This document shows, in pieces, positions 7,951-16,669 of a DNA stretch of 64,000 bases. The position numbers and the translations under genes are program-made. This DNA is from DATKMK01 sp035541895 (lineage in GTDB: Bacteria; Desulfobacterota; Binatia; HRBIN30; JACQVA1), in NCBI GenBank assembly GCA_035541895.1, contig DATKMK010000103.1, forward strand, positions 1-64,000. The letters are read 5' to 3'. The notes below the pieces were generated by a model, which was given only the letters and a program-made list of their open reading frames with translations, had not been told where the DNA came from and did not search any database. Numbering within the stretch: the stretch's first letter is position 1; each line of letters begins with the position of its first letter.

Positions 7951-9039
7951 CTACCGGCGACTGAAGAACCGGTGAAACGCCGGCGGCAACTCGTGGAAGT
8001 CGGGCAGACGATCGAGCGCGGCGCCGGGGTCGACTGAACTGTAGGTGTGCCAGTAGAGCAAGTTCCGTTCGCGATAGGGCTCTCGGCACGCGAGGTCGAG
8101 GACGGCGGCAACGCACTTCGCGGTGTACGTGGTTTCGAGCGGGATGCCTTCGAGATCCGCGGCGAGTTGTTGCGCGCGCTCGGCTTGCGGGGTCGGATCG
8201 CCGTAACGGCGGCCGAGATAGCCGGAGATTAGCGTCACGTCAGCTTCACTCAGTGACACATCGGGGAGCCCCCGCGCGAAGCGGCGCAAGTGCACCAACG
8301 TTTTGCGCGCGAGTTGCACGAGACTACGCGCCGACGGCGGAAGGATGTCGGTGACCACGACGCCTACGACGCGGCTACGGAGACTTGCGAGCTTGAGTCC
8401 CAGCATCAAGCCGGCGACCGTCCCGCCGCTGCCGACGGGCACAAAGATCGCGTCGGGCTCGGGCAACTCACCGGCGCGGACTTGCTCGGCCAGCTCGCAT
8501 GCGGCGTTGACGAGTCCGAGCGCACCGATGCGCGACGTACCGCCGGTCATGATGATGTATGGCGGATCGCGCCGCAGCCACCCTCGCGCGTAACGCCACA
8601 AGCCCTTCGCGACCACACCGCTGACGTTGGCCGCGAGCCGCATCTCCGCCCCACTCGCGTAGTCGAGCAGCAAATTGTGCCGCACATGGTCGGTCACCGG
8701 TTGCGGCAGCAAGATCAGAATCGTGCGCAGCCCGATCGAGCGCGCGCAAACCGTCGTCGCCAAACCGTGGTTCGTGCCGATGCCCCCGAACGTCATCACC
8801 GACCGACGACCGAGCCGGCGCGCATCGCCGAGCAGAAATTCCAGCTTGCGCGGCTTGTTGCCGCCGTACAGCGCGCACGTTTGATCGTCACGCTTGATCC
8901 AGAGCCGATCGCTGCCACACAGCTCACCGAGCCGTCGCAGCCGGTGCACCGGCGTCGGTAACGTCGTCAACGTCACACGCGGAATCGGCTTGGTGAGTTG
9001 AGGCAGCCGGCGCGCGAGCGCAAGAGCCGATTCGCTCAT
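7951..9039 (-). CDS. PLP-dependent ACC deaminase/D-cysteine desulfhydrase family enzyme
   Basis: Fold-type II PLP enzyme: the lysine in YGGNKPRKLEFLLGDA is the expected cofactor-binding residue, TFGGIGTNHGLATT follows as the substrate loop, and VPVGSGGTVAGL is the phosphate-binding glycine loop. About 362 residues from ATG 9039, the family's usual length (the longer frame to 9078 adds only a short basic leader). Members cleave 1-aminocyclopropane-1-carboxylate to 2-oxobutyrate and ammonia, or D-cysteine to pyruvate, sulfide and ammonia; sequence alone does not separate these here. An AAGAGG at suitable spacing supports the start. Monocistronic. Confidence 0.8.
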   Translation of the reverse strand: MSESALALARRLPQLTKPIPRVTLTTLPTPVHRLRRLGELCGSDRLWIKRDDQTCALYGGNKPRKLEFLLGDARRLGRRSVMTFGGIGTNHGLATTVCARSIGLRTILILLPQPVTDHVRHNLLLDYASGAEMRLAANVSGVVAKGLWRYARGWLRRDPPYIIMTGGTSRIGALGLVNAACELAEQVRAGELPEPDAIFVPVGSGGTVAGLMLGLKLASLRSRVVGVVVTDILPPSARSLVQLARKTLVHLRRFARGLPDVSLSEADVTLISGYLGRRYGDPTPQAERAQQLAADLEGIPLETTYTAKCVAAVLDLACREPYRERNLLYWHTYSSVDPGAALDRLPDFHELPPAFHRFFSRR

Positions 9040-9182
9040 AGGCAGCCTCTTCATCATCGATCCGGCGCGCGAGATCAATGGCGCCAGACGATGGCCGGCG
9101 CTGCCGTCCTAGGACTTCGACTCACTGGCTCTTGTCAGCAGACCTGCGCCGGCCGTAGACCGTGCACAAGCAGGGGGGTCGC

Positions 9183-9662
9183 ATGCATCGGTCGAGCTGG
9201 ATCATCGCATTCGCAACGTCCGCATTGCTTTCAGATTGCACGCCGCCGGTTGCCCCGCCCTCCGCGGAGCAACTCCAACAGGAACGGGAGATTTATCCGG
9301 ACGTCGGCAAGAACACCGACGCCGAGCAGTTGGCGCGGCTGGAGGTCTTCACAACCGGCGTGATGACCGACGGCCGCAACATCAGCATTCGCGGCAAGCT
9401 GCGCAATCCGTGGCCAGAACGGGTTGACGGAGTCCGGCTGATCTTCCGGATTTACAGCAGCGGTGTCGGCACCACCGACCCGCCTCGCGCCACCTTCCAG
9501 GAAGAGAAGACAATCCAGATCAAGAGCGGCGATACGACTGCGCTACGCATGAACATCGAGACGATGTATGCGGGTGGCGAATCGGGCAGTTTCCGACTCG
9601 AAGGTTATGCCAAGCGCGTCGGCAACCGTGACATCCCGCCGCCGCCGGGGTGGAAAGAGTAG
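9183..9662 (+). CDS. Putative lipoprotein with FxLyD-like beta domain
   Basis: 159 residues from ATG 9183, preceded by an AGGGGGG ribosome-binding site. The N-terminus has a basic tip, a hydrophobic core and then LLSDC. This resembles a lipobox, though Asp at -1 is unusual, so lipidation is uncertain. The middle (ISIRGKLRNPWPERVDGVRLIFR) has the pattern of FxLyD/DUF-type immunoglobulin-like domains that describe growth of a side chain or an interaction surface. Function unknown; an envelope location is inferred from the signal. Confidence 0.55.
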   Translation: MHRSSWIIAFATSALLSDCTPPVAPPSAEQLQQEREIYPDVGKNTDAEQLARLEVFTTGVMTDGRNISIRGKLRNPWPERVDGVRLIFRIYSSGVGTTDPPRATFQEEKTIQIKSGDTTALRMNIETMYAGGESGSFRLEGYAKRVGNRDIPPPPGWKE

Positions 9663-9728
9663 CCCGCCACGAGCGTGGGTTTCCGCGGCTTGCGTGGCTC
9701 CAGACCGGATGCTACTTAAGGCCGACCT

Positions 9729-9944
9729 ATGAAAGAGGGTATTCATCCGAAATACATCGCCGCCCGCATCGTCTGCTCGTGCGGGCACGTCATCGCAACG
9801 CGCTCGACGGTGCCGGAGATCCATGTCGAAATCTGCTCCAACTGCCATCCGTTTTTCACCGGCCAGCAGAAGCTGGTCGATACGGCCGGGCGCGTCGAGA
9901 AGTTCCGTCGCAAATACGGACTCAAGCAACCCGCTGCGCAGTAG
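9729..9944 (+). CDS. rpmE: 50S ribosomal protein L31 (zinc-binding form)
   Basis: 71 residues. MKEGIHPKY at the N-terminus and HVEICSNCHPFFTGQQKLVDTAGRVEKF are diagnostic of bacterial L31. The cysteines in CSCG and CSNC identify the zinc-containing C+ form. It sits at the central protuberance of the large subunit and bridges to the small subunit. A strong intrinsic terminator follows within 40 bp. It is followed by prfA and prmC, an order common in bacteria. Confidence 0.95.
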   Translation: MKEGIHPKYIAARIVCSCGHVIATRSTVPEIHVEICSNCHPFFTGQQKLVDTAGRVEKFRRKYGLKQPAAQ

Positions 9945-9983
9945 CGCACCGAGGGCGACCGCCCTCGGATTCCGGCGGCATCC

Positions 9984-10020
9984 AAAGGGCCAGGGGCGCA
10001 TCCCCTGCGCCCTTTTTTTT
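9984..10020 (+). terminator. Intrinsic terminator after rpmE
   Basis: An inverted repeat (AAAGGGCCAGGGG with CCCCTGCGCCCTTT, loop CGCAT) is followed by a run of T up to 10020. This is the clearest rho-independent terminator in the window. It lies only 18 bp before the prfA start, so prfA must either rely on read-through or have a promoter overlapping this region. Confidence 0.85.
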
Positions 10021-10038
10021 GTTGGGTGACGCAAGCCA

Positions 10039-11109
10039 ATGTTGCAGAAACTCGAAGACGTCGAGCGGCGCTACGTCGAGCTGGAATCCAAGCTCGGCGA
10101 TCCGCAGGTGATCGGCAATCGCAAGGAGTACGCCCGCCTCGGGAAGGAACGCGCCGACATCGAGGAACTGGTCGCGTGCTACCGCGAGTGGAAGCGCCTG
10201 AGCGACGAGATCGACCAGCACCGCGCGCTGCTCGACGAGGACGACGCGGAGCTGCGCGAGCTGGCGAAGGCCGAGCTGCCGGCGATGCGCGAGCGCCTCG
10301 ACGAGCTGCAAGAGCAGCTCCGCGTCCTGCTGCTTCCCAAAGACCCGAACGACGAGAAGAACGTCTTGCTGGAAATTCGCGCGGGTCCCGGCGGCGAAGA
10401 GGCGGGTCTGTTCGTCGCCAACCTGTTTCGCATGTACAGCCGTTTCGCCGAAACCCACGGCTGGCGCGTCGAACTGATGAGCGCCAACGCCACCGGCCTC
10501 GGCGGTTACAAGGAAGTGATCGCGCTGATCGAGGGTCGCGGCACCTACAGCCAACTGAAATACGAAGGCGGTGTGCATCGCGTGCAGCGCGTTCCCGTCA
10601 CCGAAGCCTCCGGGCGCATTCACACCTCGACCGCCACCGTCGCCGTACTGCCCGAAGCCGACGAGGTCGACGTGCAGTTGGACGAGGCCAAAGATTTGCG
10701 CGTCGACGTGTACCGGTCCTCCGGACCCGGTGGCCAAAGTGTCAACACCACCGACTCGGCCGTGCGGGTCACGCACTTGCCGACCGGGTTGGTTGTCGCC
10801 TGCCAGGACGAAAAGTCGCAGCACAAGAACAAGGCGAAGGCGATCAAGATCCTGCGCGCCCGCTTGCTCGAACGCGCACAACAAGAGCAAGCAGCGAAAG
10901 AAGCCGCCAGCCGCAAGAGCATGGTGGGAACCGGCGAGCGCTCTGAACGCATTCGGACCTACAATTTCCCGCAGGGCCGCGTCACCGATCACCGCATCAA
11001 CATGACACTGCATCAGATCGACCGCATCATGGACGGCGAACTCCAACCGCTGATCAATGCGCTGATCACCCACTATCAAGCCGAAGCGCTCAAGGCGGAA
11101 AGCGCATGA
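10039..11109 (+). CDS. prfA: Peptide chain release factor 1
   Basis: 356 residues, full length. GPGGQSVN holds the GGQ loop that triggers peptidyl-tRNA hydrolysis, and VPVTEASGRIHTS supplies the PxT stop-codon recognition motif characteristic of RF1 (UAA/UAG) rather than RF2. The gene begins soon after the rpmE terminator and its TGA overlaps the prmC ATG, so the release factor and the enzyme that methylates its GGQ glutamine are translated together. No strong Shine-Dalgarno is visible upstream of the ATG. Confidence 0.97.
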   Translation: MLQKLEDVERRYVELESKLGDPQVIGNRKEYARLGKERADIEELVACYREWKRLSDEIDQHRALLDEDDAELRELAKAELPAMRERLDELQEQLRVLLLPKDPNDEKNVLLEIRAGPGGEEAGLFVANLFRMYSRFAETHGWRVELMSANATGLGGYKEVIALIEGRGTYSQLKYEGGVHRVQRVPVTEASGRIHTSTATVAVLPEADEVDVQLDEAKDLRVDVYRSSGPGGQSVNTTDSAVRVTHLPTGLVVACQDEKSQHKNKAKAIKILRARLLERAQQEQAAKEAASRKSMVGTGERSERIRTYNFPQGRVTDHRINMTLHQIDRIMDGELQPLINALITHYQAEALKAESA

Positions 11110-11987
11110 ACGCCGGCGAACTTACGACCGCGCCACCGGGCTCGACGGTGCGCGAAGCGCTGGCGCTGGCTGTGCCCGGTCTCTCGTCCGCCGGCGTCGA
11201 TACGGCGCAGCTCGATGCCGAGTTGCTGCTCGCACATGCGTGCGGCTGGACACGGACGCAATTGTTCGCTGCGGCGGGCGACGTGATGGCTCCCGGCGTC
11301 GCGAACCGGTTTGCAGAACTGCTGGTGCGCCGGAACAATCGCGAGCCGCTGGCGTACATCGTCGGCCGCCAAGAGTTTTGGTCCCTCGACTTCGCGGTCG
11401 GTCCTGCCGTGCTGATTCCCCGTCCGGAGACCGAACGCCTGGTCGAGGTTGCCCTCGATATCTTGCGCTCGCGAGCACGTCCGCGCGTTGCGGACGTGGG
11501 TACCGGCAGCGGTTGCATCGCGATCGCGCTGGCGCATGAACGACCCGACCTGACGGTGTGGGCCAGTGAGATTTCCGCCGACGCGCGTGTGCTTGCCCGC
11601 AGCAACGCCGCACGGCTCGGTGTCGATCAACGGATTCAATTCGTCTCCGGCGATCTGTTGGTGCCGCTCGCCGGCGCCGCGCCGTTCGATCTCATTTGCT
11701 CGAATCCGCCGTACGTGCCGCTTGCCGACGCTCCAACGCTGCAACCCGAGCTGCGGTGCGAACCCACGACTGCGCTGTTCGGCGGCGCCGATGGACTCGG
11801 AGTGATCCGCCGCCTGCTCGCGGAATCCCCGGCGTTGTTGGCGCGCGATGGCCTGCTGTTGATGGAAGTCGGCTTCGGCCAAGCGACCGCCGTGCGCGAG
11901 TTGGCGAAAGCCGCGGGCTTTGCAGGAATCGAGATCATCGACGATTACGCCGGCGTGCCGCGCGTGTTGCAGGCGAGGATGTCGTGA
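11106..11987 (+). CDS. prmC: Release factor glutamine N5-methyltransferase
   Basis: 293 residues. VADVGTGSGCIAIALA is the SAM-binding motif I and SNPPYVPLAD contains the NPPY motif that holds the glutamine substrate. The N-terminal helical domain (residues 1-90) is that of PrmC/HemK. It methylates the GGQ glutamine of RF1 and RF2 to speed termination. The 4-bp ATGA overlap with prfA indicates translational coupling. Confidence 0.95.
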   Translation: MNAGELTTAPPGSTVREALALAVPGLSSAGVDTAQLDAELLLAHACGWTRTQLFAAAGDVMAPGVANRFAELLVRRNNREPLAYIVGRQEFWSLDFAVGPAVLIPRPETERLVEVALDILRSRARPRVADVGTGSGCIAIALAHERPDLTVWASEISADARVLARSNAARLGVDQRIQFVSGDLLVPLAGAAPFDLICSNPPYVPLADAPTLQPELRCEPTTALFGGADGLGVIRRLLAESPALLARDGLLLMEVGFGQATAVRELAKAAGFAGIEIIDDYAGVPRVLQARMS

Positions 11988-12009
11988 TGATGCAGCGCCG
12001 GTGCATAGA

Positions 12010-12060
12010 GCGCCCCCTCCCTAATCCTTCCCCGTTCGCAGAAGTGCTCACCGGGGAGGG
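12010..12060. repeat. Palindromic CCCCTCCC...GGGGAGGG intergenic repeat
   Basis: CCCCCTCCCTAATCCTTCCCC and, 21 bases later, CCGGGGAGGG form imperfect inverted arms in the 121-bp prmC-hisD space. This is the style of the dispersed CCCTCACCCTAACCC-type repeats seen in many GC-rich bacteria. It could form a hairpin in the mRNA between the two genes. Confidence 0.45.
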
Positions 12061-12108
12061 AACCAAAGTGGAGCCGGCGCGTCACCTGCGGCGGCGGGGA
12101 CAATAGAG

Positions 12109-13419
12109 ATGCCCGACATCATCCGCATCCTCAGCACGTCGCAACGCGACTTCACGCGGCAGTTTGCCGCGATTCGCGAGCGCAGCGCCACCGCCAGCCC
12201 GCACGTCGATGGCCAGGCTCGACGCATCGTCGAGGCCGTGCGTCGCCGCGGCGATCGTGCGTTGATCGACTTCACCCGCCGTTTCGACGGCGTCAGTTTG
12301 ACGCCGGCAAAGCTGCGGGTGGGCCGCGCGGAAATCGACGCAGCGGTGCGCAGCCTCTCGCCCGCGGCACTGCGTGCGCTGCGGACCGCGGCGCGCCGGA
12401 TCGCCGCCTATCATCGCCGGCAGCGCCAACGCTCGTGGCGCTATCGCGATTCGCTCGGCTTCACCCTCGGACAGCGCATCAGCCCGTTGCAGCGTGTCGG
12501 CCTGTACGTGCCGGGCGGGCACGGATCGTATCCGTCGTCGGTGCTGATGAACGCGATTCCCGCCCGCGTCGCGGGCGTGCGCGAGTTGATCATGGTGTCG
12601 CCGGCCGGACCCGCCGGCTACAACCCGGCTGTTCTCGCTGCCGCGGCGATCGCCGGCCTCGACCAGATCTACCGCATCGGCGGCGCGCAGGCGGTGGCGG
12701 CGCTGGCGTTCGGCACCGCGACGGTACCCGCAGTCGACAAGATCGTCGGCCCCGGCAACGCGTGGGTCCAAGCCGCCAAACGGCACGTGTACGGGATCGT
12801 CGACATCGACAAGATCGCCGGGCCGAGCGAAGTCGTGGTCATTGCCGATGCGAGCACGCCGCCGGCATTCGCTGCAGCCGACTTGTTGGCGCAAGCCGAG
12901 CACGGCAGCGGCGACGAATGCGCGGTGTTGCTGACGCCCTCGCTGCGTGTTGCCGAGGCGGTGCGTCGTGCTCTCGACGACCAATCGAAGGCGTTGCCTC
13001 GTCGCGCCGACATCGCGCGTGTGCTGCGCCGGCGCGGGGCGTTGGTGGTCGTACGCACCATGCGCGAGGCGGTGGAGCTGGCGAACCAGATTGCACCCGA
13101 GCATCTCGAGTTGCTCACCACCGACGCGGCGCGCTGGGTGCCGGCGATTCGCAACGCCGGCGCGATCTTCGCCGGCCCATACGCCGCCGCGCCGCTCGGC
13201 GACTACGCGGCCGGACCCAATCACGTGCTGCCAACGGGCGGTACCGCGCGGTTCTCGTCGCCGCTCGGCGTGTACGATTTCGTCAAGCGCACCAGCGTGA
13301 TCGGCGCGGACGCACGAGCCGTCCGCGCCTTGGCACCCACGATCACCGCGCTGGCGCAGCTCGAAGGGTATCAGGCACATGCCGCCGCCGTGCGCGTGCG
13401 GTTGAACGGAGGTGAATGA
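12109..13419 (+). CDS. hisD: Histidinol dehydrogenase
   Basis: 436 residues. It oxidises L-histidinol to L-histidine in two NAD-dependent steps, the last reactions of histidine synthesis. RVGLYVPGG, KIVGPGNAWV, DKIAGPSEV and APEHLEL (catalytic Glu-His) are all present, along with the zinc-site AEHG. It leads a compact cluster hisD-hisB-hisH-hisA-hisF on the plus strand; hisG, hisC and hisIE are not in the window. The hisB ATG overlaps its TGA. Confidence 0.97.
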   Translation: MPDIIRILSTSQRDFTRQFAAIRERSATASPHVDGQARRIVEAVRRRGDRALIDFTRRFDGVSLTPAKLRVGRAEIDAAVRSLSPAALRALRTAARRIAAYHRRQRQRSWRYRDSLGFTLGQRISPLQRVGLYVPGGHGSYPSSVLMNAIPARVAGVRELIMVSPAGPAGYNPAVLAAAAIAGLDQIYRIGGAQAVAALAFGTATVPAVDKIVGPGNAWVQAAKRHVYGIVDIDKIAGPSEVVVIADASTPPAFAAADLLAQAEHGSGDECAVLLTPSLRVAEAVRRALDDQSKALPRRADIARVLRRRGALVVVRTMREAVELANQIAPEHLELLTTDAARWVPAIRNAGAIFAGPYAAAPLGDYAAGPNHVLPTGGTARFSSPLGVYDFVKRTSVIGADARAVRALAPTITALAQLEGYQAHAAAVRVRLNGGE

Positions 13420-14060
13420 TGGCGCAACGTTCGGTGAAAAAGTCGGCGCGCACGGTGCGGACCAAGACAGCCGCGGGCCGGCATGCACGCATCACGCGGA
13501 CGACGAAGGAGACCGACATCACGGTGGCACTCAATGTCGACGGCAAAGGCCGCTACGACATCGAGACCGGGGTGCCGTTCCTCAACCACATGCTGGAGAT
13601 CTTCAGTCGCCACGGCTTCTTCGATCTGACCGTCCGCGCCACCGGTGATCTCGACGTCGATTTGCACCACACGGTCGAAGACGTCGGGCTCGCGCTCGGC
13701 GAAGCGCTCCGCAGCGCGCTCGGCGACAAGGCCGGCATCCGCCGCTTCGGCAACGCATCGTGTCCGCTCGACGAAGCCCTGGTGACCGTGGTCGTGGACC
13801 TCAGCGGCCGGCCGTATCTGGCGTACAACCTGAAGATCAAGCAGGCGCGCGTCGGCAACTTCGACACCGAGCTGGTGCACGACTTCCTGCTCGCGTTGAC
13901 CAATCAGGTGGGGATGAACCTGCACCTCAACATGACGCAGGGCCGCAACCCGCACCACATCATCGAGGCCGGATTCAAAGCGCTCGCGCGCGCGCTCGAT
14001 CAAGCCACCCAGCTCGACCAGCGCGTCAGCGGCGTGCTGTCGACGAAGGGGACCTTGTAG
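13416..14060 (+). CDS. hisB: Imidazoleglycerol-phosphate dehydratase
   Basis: 214 residues including a 25-residue basic leader not needed for the fold. The two metal-binding motifs are LHHTVEDVG and NPHHIIEAGFKAL; GVPFLNHML and RFGNASCPLDEAL are also conserved. It dehydrates imidazoleglycerol phosphate to imidazole acetol phosphate. Monofunctional, without the N-terminal phosphatase of the enterobacterial HisB. Overlaps hisD by 4 bp and sits 4 bp before hisH. Confidence 0.96.
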   Translation: MMAQRSVKKSARTVRTKTAAGRHARITRTTKETDITVALNVDGKGRYDIETGVPFLNHMLEIFSRHGFFDLTVRATGDLDVDLHHTVEDVGLALGEALRSALGDKAGIRRFGNASCPLDEALVTVVVDLSGRPYLAYNLKIKQARVGNFDTELVHDFLLALTNQVGMNLHLNMTQGRNPHHIIEAGFKALARALDQATQLDQRVSGVLSTKGTL

Positions 14061-14064
14061 CCAA

Positions 14065-14691
14065 ATGCGTCCGATCGCCATCATCGACTACGGCATGGGC
14101 AACCTGCGCAGCGTGCAGAAGGCGTTGGAGAAGGTTGGCGCCGCCGCGGAGGTCACGCGCGATGCGGCGCGCATCGAAACCGCGCCGGCGGTGGTGTTGC
14201 CGGGTGTCGGGGCCTTCGGGGCCTGCATGGACAACTTGCGAACCTACGGTCTCGTCGACCCGATCAAAACCGTGATCGCGCGCGGCACGCCGTTTCTCGG
14301 CATCTGCCTCGGCATGCAGTTGCTCTTCGAAGAGAGCGAAGAGTTCGGCCCCGTGCGCGGCCTAGGCATCTTTCCGGGCCGCGTCGTCCGCTTTCGAATC
14401 GCCAGCGATCTCAAGGTGCCGCACATGGGATGGAATCAGATCCGCAAGACCCAGAACGTGCCGCATCTTGACGGCATCGCGGACGGTGCGTTCGTGTACT
14501 TCGTGCACTCGTACTACGTGCAACCCGCCGACCCCGCCCTGACGGCGACGACGACGGAGTACGGCATTCAATTTGCCTCGGCGATCGCGCGCGACAATGT
14601 CTTCGCCTCCCAGTATCACCCGGAGAAGAGTCAAGCGATCGGGCAAGGGATCCTGCGCAACTTCGCGCGGCTGGTGGCGGATGACCGGTGA
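14065..14691 (+). CDS. hisH: Imidazole glycerol phosphate synthase, glutaminase subunit
   Basis: 208 residues, class I glutamine amidotransferase. GICLGMQLLFE contains the nucleophile Cys, and YHPEKS the His and Glu of the triad. It supplies ammonia to HisF, with which it forms the synthase. Start ATG 14065 follows hisB by 4 bp. A 96-bp repeat-rich gap separates it from hisA. Confidence 0.96.
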   Translation: MRPIAIIDYGMGNLRSVQKALEKVGAAAEVTRDAARIETAPAVVLPGVGAFGACMDNLRTYGLVDPIKTVIARGTPFLGICLGMQLLFEESEEFGPVRGLGIFPGRVVRFRIASDLKVPHMGWNQIRKTQNVPHLDGIADGAFVYFVHSYYVQPADPALTATTTEYGIQFASAIARDNVFASQYHPEKSQAIGQGILRNFARLVADDR

Positions 14692-14787
14692 ATCGCGGAT
14701 CGCGGAACGCCGATCGCTCATCGGCGGATCGGAGCACTGTCGCTCCTGCGATCAGCGATCAGCGATATGCAATATGCGAAGACGAGC
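14692..14787. repeat. Degenerate short tandem repeat in the hisH-hisA gap
   Basis: The gap is built from imperfect copies of GATCGCGGA, then GATCGG, then GATCAGC (GATCAGCGATCAGCGATATGC just before hisA). Similar degenerate 6-8 bp repeats occur at other junctions in this window. Several in-frame starts upstream of the true hisA start arise from it. Confidence 0.6.
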
Positions 14788-15528
14788 ATGCTGATCTTTC
14801 CCGCCATCGATTTGAAAGGCGGCCGGTGTGTGCGGCTGCTGCGCGGCGAGATGAACGCGGAGACCGTCTACGGCGATGACCCGGTGGCGATGGGGGAGCG
14901 GTGGGTCTCCGAGGGTGCGGAGTATTTGCACGTCGTCGACCTCGACGGTGCCGTCTCGGGCCAACCGATGAACGGCGCGGCGATCGCAGCGCTCGTGCGC
15001 GCGCTGCCGATTCCGATCGAGGTCGGCGGCGGCGTGCGCACGGTGGACCGCGCCGCAGAGTTGTTCGACGCCGGCGTCAATCGCGTGATTTTCGGTACTG
15101 CCGCCTTGGCGCAGCCGGAGGTGGTTGCCGAAGCCTGTCGGCACTTTCCCGGACGGATCGCCGTCGGCATCGACGCACGCGGCGGCAAGGTCGCCGTGCA
15201 GGGATGGACCGAAACCAGCACGACGCCGGCGATCGAGCTGGCGCGGCGCGTGGAAGGGCTGGGCGCCGCGCGGATCGTCTACACCGACATCAACCGCGAT
15301 GGGACGCAGCAGGGCGTCAACGTCGCAGCGACGCGCGCGGTGGCGGAGGCCATCGGCATTCCCGTGGTCGCGTCCGGCGGCGTCGGCTCGCTCGCCGACC
15401 TCACCGCGCTGCTCCCGTGTGAAGCTGTTGGGGTTGACGCGGTCATCATCGGCCGTGCGCTCTACACCGGCGCGGTCCGACTGCGCGATGCCATCGCGGT
15501 GGCGCGAAGCGGAGCCGGCTCATGCTAG
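14788..15528 (+). CDS. hisA: ProFAR isomerase (HisA)
   Basis: 246 residues from ATG 14788 (MLIFPAIDLKGGRC); an upstream in-frame ATG at 14767 lies in repeat sequence and is not favoured. TIM-barrel with the two catalytic aspartates in FPAIDLKGG and YTDINRDGT. It isomerises ProFAR to PRFAR, the substrate of HisF/HisH. It overlaps hisF by 7 bp. Confidence 0.95.
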   Translation: MLIFPAIDLKGGRCVRLLRGEMNAETVYGDDPVAMGERWVSEGAEYLHVVDLDGAVSGQPMNGAAIAALVRALPIPIEVGGGVRTVDRAAELFDAGVNRVIFGTAALAQPEVVAEACRHFPGRIAVGIDARGGKVAVQGWTETSTTPAIELARRVEGLGAARIVYTDINRDGTQQGVNVAATRAVAEAIGIPVVASGGVGSLADLTALLPCEAVGVDAVIIGRALYTGAVRLRDAIAVARSGAGSC

Positions 15529-16319
15529 CCAAACGCATCATTCCCTGCCTCGACGTGAAGGAAGGCCGCGTCGTCAAGGGGGTCAACTTCGTCGGCCTGC
15601 GCGACGCCGGCGATCCGGTCGAGATCGCACAGCGCTACGACGAAGAAGGCGCCGACGAGTTGTGTTTCCTCGACATCACCGCCTCGCACGAACGGCGCAA
15701 GATCATTCTCGACGTCGTCGCCCGCACTGCCGACACGGTTTTCATGCCGCTGACCGTCGGCGGCGGCGTGCGCGAGTTGCAGGACGTGCGCGACCTGCTG
15801 AACGCCGGCGCCGACAAGGTCTCCATCAACACCGCCGCGGTCGCCAAGCCGGATTTCGTCGGTGCCGCGGCCGAAAAGTTCGGCAGCCAGTGCATCGTCG
15901 TCGCGATTGATGCGAAGCGAGCGCCGGCTTCGGGACCGACGAGCCATCCGCCATCAGCTATCAACCAAGACCGCTGGGAAGTCTTCACTCACGGCGGCAG
16001 AACGCCGACCGGGTTGGACGCGATCGAATGGGCGCGCCGCATGGAAGGGTACGGCGCCGGTGAAATTTTGCTGACCAGCATGGATCGCGACGGCACCAAG
16101 GCCGGGTACGATCTGGCGCTGACTCGGGTGATTGCGGATGCGGTGCGCGTCCCGGTGATTGCCTCCGGCGGGGTCGGGACGCTCGAACACATCTACGAAG
16201 GGCTCACCGTCGGGGGCGCGACCGCCGCGCTGGCGGCTTCGATCTTCCATTACCGCGAATTCACCGTGCGCCAGTGCAAGGAATTTCTCGCCGCGCGCGG
16301 TGTTGCGGTGCGATTGTAA
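15522..16319 (+). CDS. hisF: Imidazole glycerol phosphate synthase, cyclase subunit, with an insert
   Basis: 265 residues against the usual 252-258. Catalytic aspartates fall at the canonical positions, D11 in CLDVKEGRVVKG and D130 in VVAIDAKR. Directly after DAKR there is an insert of about 12-18 residues (134-151, ending QDRW) before EVFTHGGRTPTGLDA resumes. The inserted DNA at 15921-15974 contains GCCATCCGCCATCAGCTATC, in the style of the intergenic repeats nearby. It sits in the loop after beta-strand 5, a site where length varies, so the enzyme is probably still active. It makes IGP and AICAR from PRFAR and ammonia. Confidence 0.95.
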   Translation: MLAKRIIPCLDVKEGRVVKGVNFVGLRDAGDPVEIAQRYDEEGADELCFLDITASHERRKIILDVVARTADTVFMPLTVGGGVRELQDVRDLLNAGADKVSINTAAVAKPDFVGAAAEKFGSQCIVVAIDAKRAPASGPTSHPPSAINQDRWEVFTHGGRTPTGLDAIEWARRMEGYGAGEILLTSMDRDGTKAGYDLALTRVIADAVRVPVIASGGVGTLEHIYEGLTVGGATAALAASIFHYREFTVRQCKEFLAARGVAVRL

Positions 16320-16394
16320 CTCGCGTCGATCGGGCGCAACGATTCGCCGAAATCCATCAGCGATATGCGCGCGCGGCGCCCGGGACACACCGCG

Positions 16395-16667
16395 CTACTC
16401 CTCGTCGAATTTACGCTCGAACAGCGCGCAGATGGCGGCCAGCGCTTCGTCGGCCTGCGCGCCCGAGACGTCCACGTCGATTTCGCTTCCTTGCGGTGCG
16501 GCCAGCATCATGAGCCCGATGATGCTCTTGCCGCTGACGGTTTGACCGTCTTTGGTCAGATTGATCTCCGCATCGAACTTGCTCGCGGTTTGCACCACCA
16601 GCGCGGCGGCGCGCATGTGCAGTCCGAGCCGATTCAAAACCTGCAGGGTGCGACGGATGGGCGACAT
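16395..16667 (-). CDS. ptsH: HPr phosphocarrier
   Basis: 90 residues from ATG 16667, 2 bp after the rapZ stop. NRLGLHMRAAALVVQTASKF carries the phosphorylatable histidine; Met replaces the common Ala after it. SGKSIIGLMMLAA holds the regulatory serine. No sugar-transport PTS gene is nearby, so with ptsN upstream it probably works in the nitrogen-type PTS, passing phosphate from EI-Ntr (gene not in window). Last gene of the lpt-rpoN block. Confidence 0.92.
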   Translation of the reverse strand: MSPIRRTLQVLNRLGLHMRAAALVVQTASKFDAEINLTKDGQTVSGKSIIGLMMLAAPQGSEIDVDVSGAQADEALAAICALFERKFDEE

Positions 16668-16669
16668 CG

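Noticed and set aside
9672..9728. Sigma-70 promoter before rpmE (TTGCGT with TACTTA at 17 bp)
   Set aside because: The -10 match is only two of six, so not reported as a feature.
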